DNA from: Sipunculus nudus
Taxonomy: Eukaryota; Annelida; Sipuncula; Golfingiida; Sipunculidae
Length of the DNA stretch: 64,000 bases
Direction of reading: 5' to 3'
NCBI GenBank assembly: GCA_026874595.1
Contig: CM049318.1
Span: forward strand, 54,885,250 to 54,949,249
Shown here: one piece after another, positions 23,801 through 64,000 of the stretch
How the letters are laid out: every line of letters begins with the position of its first letter
Position numbering within the stretch: the first letter of the stretch is position 1
Position numbers and translations under genes: made by a program
Notes under the pieces: generated by a model
Seen by the model: only the letters and a program-made list of their open reading frames with translations
What the model was told of the DNA's origin: nothing
Databases searched by the model: none

Positions 23801-24202
23801 ATAAAGTAACTTGTTGGCCAGAGTGTAGTGCTGTGCAAAATCTGTAATATTTTATGAGGCCAAAGATCACAAAACATCAGACTGAATTATTATGTGCTCT
23901 TGCGATGCTGGTTTAAATGATCACGTTAATGAAAAGCAACGTCAATGACTTTTTGGTATGCATGCATGGTCTGTATGTATAGCTCTCACTTTTCTACTTT
24001 TTTGGAAGTGATGTATCCTTTGAGTAATGGGTCAAAATTAGCTGGGTGTCATAGGCACAACGCAAAAAATGTAAACAGTATACAATATTAGTCAAAGTTG
24101 TTCACACAGCGTATGTACAAGGACACGTGCACCAAAAACGGGATAGGTTATGCAAAAAAGTATGGTTTTCAGGCATTTCTTTTTAAAAAATCAGTGCGGG
24201 CG

Positions 24203-24400
24203 GGCGATTTTTTTTTTTTTTTTTTTTTTTACCTTTTTTTGTGTTTCGATAAAAGTTTGATTTGATCAAGGAAAACATGATAACAACAGGAATTGTTTGC
24301 TAAACAGGTAAAATCACAACATAACTAAGAAAATCTTATCAAAATTGTATTTTTTTATCTTCTTGAAAGATGAAAATAAAAATAAAAATTTTCATGCTGA
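24203..24400 (-). repeat. Dispersed repeat family B, copy 3 (inverted)
   Basis: Read on the minus strand it carries TTCTTTCAAGAAGA-like, GTTTAGCAAACAATTCCTG and CATGTTTTCCTTGATCAAAT blocks of family B. It is preceded by the T run at 24208-24230. Confidence 0.5.
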
Positions 24401-26112
24401 GGTTTAAAATTGACGCGGGCGTTCCTTTATTTTATCTTTTTTGGGGGGGGGGGGGGGGGCTTAACAATCCTTTACCACAAGATTCTCGATGCCTTCTGGC
24501 AACACTAAACGTTTATTGCTAAAAAAATTGTAACAAAAGTGGTTCATTTGCTACGTAGATGAATTGTACACGAGCCATTTGATTTGTTCAAATGCCTCGT
24601 TCAGTATTTATTAAGCATTCGTCAGAGCGGCTAGGTCAAGCGAGGTCTATAAAACCGCAACTGCCAGAGCCTGGCTAATAGGAAGTTTCGTTTAACAATA
24701 ATACTGAACCTGAGCTTCAAATACTTTTGTCATAATTAAACGTATTGGGGGATTTCTGCCACAGATAAAAATAAAACAACACAGAAATTTAAGTTTAAAG
24801 GGGCCCAATATCACCTATGAAGCGTGTTGGTTTAACACGAAAGATTCTTCTTCCCTTTAACATAAATCAGTACCTGCCAAAATATTGCCTTAAAACCGTT
24901 TGCTTACTCTTGTAAACAAGTGCTAAAAACAGTGAACCGGGCGCGATCGTGGGTGTCAACATAAATACAGCGCGTGGGGCCGTGTGCATCGCGGAGCCAT
25001 AAGACACGTATCAACCAGAAGATGCCCCGACTGAATGGGCTCAAAAATTGTAATACATGTTCCCGCTGGCTGAAACACCGCATGTTGCCCCTCTTAATCG
25101 GACCTCCGGTCACGCAACCTTATTATGGTAAATAGACTGTGTTTACCAACACGAAGGGGTATATCAAGGTGTTAAACAGTTGTATGCGAGGAAATAAGAC
25201 TTTGTGCCGGGATGGTTTTGCTGAGAAACTTTGGTATAAAGCAAAACTGAACTGATAGTGTGAAATTATAGGAATGTATTGCTCCTCATTATGTACCTTT
25301 AGATAACTAAATGACCGAAAGATCTCTCAGACTTTGGAATGGTCGTTATTATGAAGCCGAAACATATATTGCTAGTCAGAGGATTAAGCGTGTTGTTTTA
25401 AGAACTGTATAATCGCGGCGGGTACTACCAAAAGGTTTATGGCGATTACCCTGCCCAAGGAAAGCTTACTTTACTATATGGGTATGAATGGGTCAGTCCA
25501 GTTAAAAGGGGTGGTAAGTAGCTCTGATGTCTTAAAGTGCATCCTTACAACCACACGTATGTACCGCAATTCACTAAAATTTACAAACCTGCAATCCATC
25601 GCATGTTCATAAATATTCAAAATCAAGAAATAAAGTGTTTACCAGTCTAGTGTTCCACCGTGAATATTTTGAGAAGATAAATGTATGGTCACCATAACAG
25701 CAAGAGAAACCCTCACAACACAAAAATGGTGTGTTTAATGTTTACTAAACCTTTATATAAAGACAAACACATGGCACAAGTACACAAATTGCATGTTAAT
25801 GATTATTCATAATGTAAAACTATACAGGACGTAAACTGTGTGCGTTTTTTATGATCGTTTAATCATTTTCTGAAACTATACATGACGCAAGTGTTGTGCA
25901 ATTTAATGATTTTAAATCATCAACTATACGTACATTAAATGTTCATTAAATGAGTTATTTTAATTACTCAGGTACTCGCAGTGTGTGGTTGTTTTAGTCT
26001 TTGTTAAGTGTGGTTGGTCCGACGCCACATCCGGATTCGGTTGATCCGGTCGGTACAGGGCCACATTCTGGAAATGAAGAAAATGGATTAAACAAGCACA
26101 CACACGCGTTTT

Positions 26113-26174
<62 letters not shown>

Positions 26175-26321
26175 CGTTATGCGAGTTTTGTACTTAAAAA
26201 AAACTACAGGAAAAAGGTTTGATTTCTCAGACAACGCGTGCTTCATAAACAATAAAATTATGAATTTATAAAAAGTATAATATTAAATAAAATTATTATG
26301 ATATTAAGTAGGATATTTCTT

Positions 26322-26520
26322 GGACATTTCTTTCAACAAAATCAAATAATAAAATTTCAATAAAATTTTTATTAATTGTTTTGCTTTTATACCTGTAAAG
26401 CAAAACGGTTCTGTTATTATCATTTTGTCCCCTAATCATATTTTTTATCGAAAACAATTAAAAGATAATCAAGAATAATCGAATGACCATCTGCACCGAT
26501 TTCTGAGAAAAAGGAGAAAA
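26322..26520 (+). repeat. Dispersed repeat family B, copy 4
   Basis: It contains GGACATTTCTTTCAACAAAA, TTTTGCTTTTATACCTGTAA then AGCAAAACGGTTCTGTTATT and ATCATTTTGTCCCCTAATC, matching copies 1 and 2. It lies just past the 3' end of the homeobox gene. Confidence 0.55.
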
Positions 26521-26599
26521 ATACCTTTGGGGAGGGGATGGGGACTTAACGATCATTTGATTTGTCCAACTTACTCTTATTAATCATTCAATTTGTCTA

Positions 26600-26605
26600 T
26601 TTATT
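26600..26605 (-). terminator. Candidate polyadenylation signal of the homeobox gene
   Basis: On the minus strand AATAAA lies about 58 bases after the stop codon at 26664. The 3' UTR would be very short; a later site cannot be excluded. Confidence 0.4.
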
Positions 26606-26663
26606 ATTAATGTATAATTTGTCCACTTTACTATTTCTGCTCATTCAATATCAGATGCTTTAG

Positions 26664-59134
<32,471 letters not shown>

Positions 59135-59888
59135 GTCGAGTTGACCGGTGTGTGCTGGTTTTCGCGTTACAAAAAGACACGCCAAAGTTTCGGAAGAGAC
59201 GCTGAGATGTGATTTTCTATCAGTGTTAAATTGGTTAGAATGACTAGCTTGTTGGACGCTCACAGCGGTCTAAACCACTGAGCGACAGGAAGCTAAAACC
59301 GCGCAAAATTGGATCAGAACCAAACGCAGACGGTCGCCATCCCCCGCAAGCTACAGACGTGGTAAAATTTGTATGGCTTGATATTCCAATTATTTTGTGG
59401 TACACGCCTGGGATTGAGGCTCTTTAATTCTAACTCAATAATAGACCCATGTTAATTATTGGAGGTGACACACGAAATCTAATCAACAGCAACGCCTTGT
59501 TTAAGGTTTCCTTCTAAGTCAGCCCTACTTATAAGGTTTCTCCAGATGAACTGGTTCGGTCGTTTGGACGCCCTGTTCACGCCCTTTGCTGTGCGCGTGC
59601 GTCATCACTGCGCGGGAAAAGGCCCGATCAATTGTCGTCTGCTTTTACTGCAGTCACGCGGCAAAACTCTCATCTGTCCCATTGAATTTTAACTTTTCAT
59701 GTTTTCATCTTTATTGTGCTCTCTTCCGCCCTGTCAATAATATTAAACATCAAGGACATTTGTAAACACGAAAAAATGATAAATGTTCAGTTTTTCACGT
59801 AAAAAAAAGACTGTAATACTGATAAAGACTTTATCAAAAATAAATAAATAAACAGAGAAAAGTCATGATAAAGGGTTTGTTAAGAGAT

Positions 59889-59941
<53 letters not shown>

Positions 59942-59943
59942 AA

Positions 59944-60108
59944 GTTAAACCTCCAAAAAACGACATCAATGGGACCTCGACAAAGTAAACGAATTTTTGA
60001 GGTGGGCGTCTTACATAATGAGCATTAAAGAATCGAGGCCGTAATAAATGGGTCGTTATTTTGAGGTGGTCGCTAAAGTGAGGTGGTTGTTAGGCAAAGT
60101 TTTACTGT
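59944..60108. repeat. Degraded GGTCG-type MITE
   Basis: The sequence carries GAGGTGGTCGCTAAAGTGAG and ends GTTTTACTGTATA, with the inverted AAGTTAAACCTCC at the left. It resembles the pogo-like elements at 2839 and 20210 but is more diverged. It lies between two TA microsatellites. Confidence 0.5.
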
Positions 60109-61122
60109 ATATATATATATATGTGTGTATGTATATGTATATAAAAAATATTTATATGTATATAAATGTATATTCTTCATTTGTATATTTATTCTTTTTT
60201 GTGTGTGTGAATGTATGTTTGCGCGCATATGTGTTCTACAGATGACAAATATCTATATTGTGTATGTGTGACTTTATTAATATAAACTGGGTTGAGTTCA
60301 TCGAAATAAACATCAAACCTAATTTTAAACTTGTAAGCAGAGCACCATAGCTAACACAACTAAACATATTGAATGGGACTGAAGGGATTTAAGAACATTC
60401 CATGATATGCAGATTTAAGAATTTTTCAGAGTTAAAAAATGATCAATCTGCATCATCCGATCCTGTATACAAAAATAATAATAATAAAGATATAATTCTG
60501 ACCAATACCTTATTTATGAACCCATGTTGCTTCAATATATTTGTCCATTGCACAAATTTCGTCGGAATTTTTATTCTATTTTTAGTTACCGCGTACATGA
60601 ATGTATTCCGAATTAGCACATTCACATGCTATATGTAAAACTAAGTTTTTTTTATGCTAAATTCATATGAATCTTGTTTACACTCATTGGTTTATTCATT
60701 GTTTTTATTTTTAAAACATTTCGAATGTTTTGCCATTCCACATCAGGCATTTGTGTTGGCTGTGCAGGAGTGCATTAGCTACCTGCCTGTGCGTGTGACT
60801 GTGTGTGATTGTATAGCTGTGTTTTTGGCACGGTATACTGAAATCGTTTTCATAATCGCGAAGTTATATTTTCGCGTTTCAATTTTTCAGTATTTCGCGA
60901 GGGTTCCATTCTCACGATCTCACAATAAATTATATATACACTGTGTATATATTAATTATATGAATAATCTATAACATCGCGCAATAACTTAATTTGAGAA
61001 GCTCCCAATTGAGGGGACATCAAACGAGGGGAAATATTCATTATAAGCAGATATAAAAGATATTATATTATATATATATTATTAGTCTTTGATTTAAGGG
61101 TGACGCTTAAGGTCTTTCATAA

Positions 61123-61345
61123 TCGGCTTCTGTCGCTCAGGGGAAGATTCCTGGATTCAGAGTCTGGAGGTCGTGAGTTCAAATCTAAGCCGATCGGCCC
61201 CTACCCAAGGTGAGCGCTCTGCAGGCTAAATGGGAAGGCTGTGCCCCACAGGCGAACGAGTGTTCCTTGGTGTTATGACCCAGAACACACCCAGGATTCG
61301 CAGGTGCGGTAGACACCGGGCCTGGGTGACACCAGGATACAATTA
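61123..61345 (+). mobile_element. tRNA-derived SINE, family 1 (copy 2)
   Basis: The head CGGCTTCTGTCGCTCAGGGG and B box GAGTTCAAATC are followed by AAATGGGAAGGCTGTGCCCC, TTATGACCCAGAACAC and a tail GACACCAGGATACAATTA. It is collinear with the minus-strand copy at 8212-8500. Confidence 0.72.
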
Positions 61346-62389
61346 TAATATGAAATTGGAAGCCAGCCCTACCACCCTGTCATGTAGTCCGAAACCGAAA
61401 TGGAATTCTGCAGATGTACCTAGTAACTACCTAGATTAAGAAGTAGATAACAGAGCATAAAAAATAGAGTCGGTTACCTTTCATTATTGAAAATATCATA
61501 TTTTTTCTTGTGATGCTACGGGCATTGTTATTATTTATAATATATTCTGACGCTACAGGCATTGATAAATTGCCGGAGTTACCAGTGAGACTGTACAGTG
61601 TGGGTATCCACTTGTGTATAGGCTAGATGGGGAGGCTACATCACACTGGTTTTATCTTTTACCTAAATTCCCTTCCAAGAATATCACAAAACTAAAACAT
61701 TGGCAAATCAAAACCAAGCAATAGCGACAAGACTGAGGCCATGGCGCTCACAACCATACTTGCTTACGTACAGTTGAATGATTCGTGAAGAAACCTACTA
61801 TCTGCTAAACCCGCGTTCTCGACTGGCACCGCCAGCATGACGTCATCGAAATCGACCTGTCGCTGTTAAAAGCCCTTTATGTTTACTGCCAACACTTGTG
61901 CAGCTACAGTTGGCATTGACATATACACATTGATTAAAGTCCAGTTCCAAAAAAATTAACTCTTTGCGCTTTATATCAAAGAGCGTTCATAGTCACTAGG
62001 TGGCGCTTCTTACGGAATATATACTAAAATATATACTTTCTCCAACCAAGCAGTACATGTGGTAGGATAAACACGAACCTTCGTTTGGGATATTTGACAG
62101 AACACACACACACAGACGTGTACACACACACGACACGTTCAATGAAGTTTGAACTCTTGCACATTTACTTGCATAGTATAACGTAACAAAGAGTAAACGG
62201 GTAGTCGAAAAGCGACTTCATGTGTCAGCCAAATCACTGAGGCATGGGTAAAGGAAGGCACTGAATGTTCCTAACATGACATGACTCCACATTTGTGGTA
62301 TCAGAGGTGCCAATAAAACTCCTCATATATGTGCACTTTTCACACACACAAAAAAATATCTACAAATGGATACAAGATGATATTGATTG

Positions 62390-63130
62390 AAGGTGGCCCG
62401 AGCAGTCAAGTATACCAGATAAACCATTCCAGGATATATGGACATGCAAATTTGTAATTGCAGAGGGCGCTACATGTCTTCAGTACGAGATGGAGGTATC
62501 CAAGATCTATGGACATGCATAATTTCAGGCCAATACGGCAAACCACTCCTGGGAAAAGGGCATCAATGTATTTAACGAAAACGGGAAGGTAGGTGACTCT
62601 ACCTGTCCGGTCTACGAGGAAATCTCCCGGATGGATTGACATACCAAATTTCAGACCAATATATTGAACCACTTCTGAGATATAAGCATTTTCAACAAAA
62701 GCAAACGCACGGTTGGAAGCCACGCGAAAACGAATGCAGACTGCGCCAGCAGTCTTGAATACAAGATGGAGGTTTTCAAGATCTATAAACATGCACAATT
62801 TGAACTCAATAGATAGAACTAATCACTAAGACAAACAAGTGGTAAAGGCATGCATGGACGCCATGGAAAAATGATTGTAGGTGGAGCCACCAGTCTCGAA
62901 TAAGAGATGGAGAGATCTAAGATCTATGGACATACACAATGTCAGCCTTATACCTCGAACCAATCCTAAGATATGGGCTCTTATCAATAAGACACCCAGA
63001 TTCAAACTTCGGGAAAACGATTGCAGGTGGCGCCACTAGTCTTTGTTATGCACCTATTCACATGTGGGCAAATAAGTATACTGGGTTTCGAAAAGATCGG
63101 TTCAAGGGCCTCATAGGAGTTCTCCGGAAA
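62390..63130. repeat. Diverged ~140-bp tandem array
   Basis: About five units, each with GATCTATGGACATGCACAAT-like text, then a CTGAGATATGGGC-like block and GCAGGTGGCGCCA-AGTCT. Landmarks fall at about 62445, 62502, 62635, 62777 and 62917; the first pair is closer together, so the array starts with a partial unit. The 130-codon minus-strand frame at 62406-62798 is a by-product with internal repeats. A solitary ATATGGATATGCAAATTTGT at 63649 is a further fragment. Confidence 0.7.
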
Positions 63131-63215
63131 CGAACGCGGCGGCGGCAGCGTCAAGCTTAAAACATTGTATCCACAAAACTCTGTTTTGGCGGATACAATA
63201 ACAATATATATATAT

Positions 63216-63645
63216 TTACGAAGACAATTTGCTCAGGGGAAAACATTGGGCCGATCCCGGATTCGAACCCATGCTGGTGGCGCACAAGTCCGGCGTACCA
63301 ACCGCTTGGCTAGCAAAGCAAGCTTCATTAGCGAGGCAGTTCGGTCCACTTTAATGTCACCCCGTAACACACCCCCTCTTAAGAGCGTTCTGCTATCAGA
63401 ACAAGACTAATTATTCTAGGAGTCACACTTTGGCGAGTTTATATCCTGGGCCACAAAGTATACCGTCATCCCGGACGAGCCCCACTTTTGTTACGAAGAA
63501 AAATTGCTCAAGGGAAAACATTGGGCCGATCCCGGATTCGAACCCATTTTGGTGGCGCACAAGTCCGGCGTACCAACCGCTTCGCTAGCAAAGCAAGCTT
63601 CACTAGCGAGACAGTTCGGTCCGCTTTAATTTCACCCCGTAACAA
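63216..63645 (-). mobile_element. Compact LTR retrotransposon (TRIM-like) with tRNA-like boxes in the LTRs
   Basis: Read on the minus strand: the 5' LTR is 63645-63489, starting TGTTACGGGGTG and ending CTTCGTAACA. A 4-base spacer and a primer-binding site TGGGGCTCGTCCGGGAT follow (63484-63468), one G short of the complement of the tRNA-Pro 3' end. Then come about 100 bp of internal DNA, a purine tract AAGAGGGGGTG (63380-63370), and the 3' LTR (63369-63216), whose last bases are degraded at CGTAA. The LTRs are about 155 bp and similar throughout. There is no gag or pol. Each LTR contains an A box TAGCGAAGCGG or TAGCCAAGCGG and a B box GGTTCGAATCC, spaced 43 bases as in a tRNA. Confidence 0.7.
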
Positions 63646-64000
63646 ATATATGGATATGCAAATTTGTAAATGCATAAAAATATCGAATTCAATAGGTCAA
63701 ATGTGATCAAATTTTATTTATGCCTATATTTTAAATGAAAAATGCATTTTTTTTTTCAGAAAAAAAATAGATTTGATTGAGATATACTGACTTTAACACA
63801 AGACATTAATGCTATATAAGAAGGAAATTAGGAAGGTAAATGAAATTCTAAAAAAAAAACAAGAAATTCAAAGCTAATAGAAATAGATTGAATCATCAAT
63901 GAGTTTTTCAAAACCGGTACAAAGGAAAATTTACCCATGCTCACAAAAGTATTCATTCTTACACTTGTCTTGATAGTGTTGCTCACCTGACAATTGATCA

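Larger units (their letters stand above)
20930..26599. other. Convergent intergenic region between HSD17B7 and the homeobox gene
   Basis: I find no supported gene. Contents: a local direct duplication (22866-23010 and 23662-23770), family B copies at 24203-24400 and 26322-26520, a T run (24208-24230), a G run (24443-24459) and a TA run of nearly 60 bases (about 26116-26174). A relatively GC-rich frame at 24904-25113 (minus) has no recognisable domain. Confidence 0.6.
59264..64000. other. Region upstream of the homeobox gene
   Basis: A GC-richer patch with TGCGTCATCACTGCGCGGGA (about 59598-59620) could be promoter-associated. A CA/TA microsatellite (59890-59938), a pogo-like repeat (about 59944-60108), a SINE, a 140-bp tandem array and a compact LTR element follow. 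I see no other gene; frames of 60-130 codons fall in repeats. Confidence 0.55.

Noticed and set aside
24904..25113. 69-codon GC-richer minus-strand frame as an extra exon of the homeobox gene
   Set aside because: It lies downstream of the stop and candidate poly(A) site and has no family similarity.
59135..59263. Extending homeobox exon 1 upstream to the end of the open frame
   Set aside because: The extension starts at a GTG codon and contains no ATG; the ATG at 59134 has a strong context and directly precedes the octapeptide.
62406..62798. 130-codon minus-strand frame
   Set aside because: It is internally repetitive because it crosses the ~140-bp tandem array; no known domain.
63534..63587. 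A genuine tRNA gene
   Set aside because: A and B boxes are correctly spaced, but the acceptor ends do not pair (GCTTTGC against ATCGGCC) and the unit sits inside an LTR-like repeat present twice.

Overview
This is a eukaryotic, AT-rich, intron-rich and repeat-rich window, most likely from a marine invertebrate. I favour a lophotrochozoan, probably a mollusc, because of the dispersed repeat classes: GTCC-rich repeats ending in CAGCTGAGC-type palindromes, pogo-like CAGTGGAAC MITEs, tRNA-derived SINEs, and relics of non-LTR and hAT-like elements. That assignment is inference from repeat style, not proof. Nearly all open frames in the window are non-coding; two host genes can be reconstructed by joining exons with GT/AG sites and matching phase.

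Gene 1 (plus strand, 6506-20798) is a complete ten-exon ortholog of 17-beta-hydroxysteroid dehydrogenase 7 / 3-keto-steroid reductase (HSD17B7). It gives a 330-residue short-chain dehydrogenase with every expected motif. Two DR1-type nuclear-receptor half-site pairs lie just upstream of or at its start. Its introns hold two TIR MITEs, one SINE, a pair of back-to-back pogo-like MITEs and a long tandem-dimer repeat.

Gene 2 (minus strand, 59134-26664) is a four-exon paired-like homeobox gene of the aristaless/Arx/Pph13 type. Its first exon carries an octapeptide (eh1-like) motif, followed by a 27-kb first intron, the homeodomain split at the classical 46/47 position, and a short C-terminal exon without an OAR motif. 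The two genes are convergent (tail to tail), with about 6 kb between their ends (20.8-26.6 kb). That gap contains repeats, homopolymers and a local duplication.

The 27-kb first intron of the homeobox gene is a transposon graveyard. It holds a non-LTR reverse transcriptase relic (32.1-33.9 kb) with an internal 261-bp duplication, a hAT C-terminal relic (about 41.1 kb), a TIR- and TSD-bounded 4.4-kb hAT-like element with a broken transposase (44.4-48.8 kb), a diverged ~350-bp tandem array full of CAGGTA/CACCTG motifs (49.5-51.0 kb), and a 1.9-kb fold-back element with ~250-bp inverted arms (56.7-58.6 kb). Intron 2 carries a ~1.06-kb minisatellite of 29-bp units whose length keeps all three frames open.

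Upstream of the homeobox gene (59.3-64 kb) are a pogo-like repeat, a SINE, a ~140-bp diverged tandem array and a compact LTR element (63216-63645). That element has two LTRs, a tRNA-Pro-type primer site, a polypurine tract and no coding capacity; its LTRs contain tRNA-spaced A and B boxes. It resembles, in a different form, the plant TRIMs that carry 5S RNA in their LTRs, and is the most unusual structure in the window.
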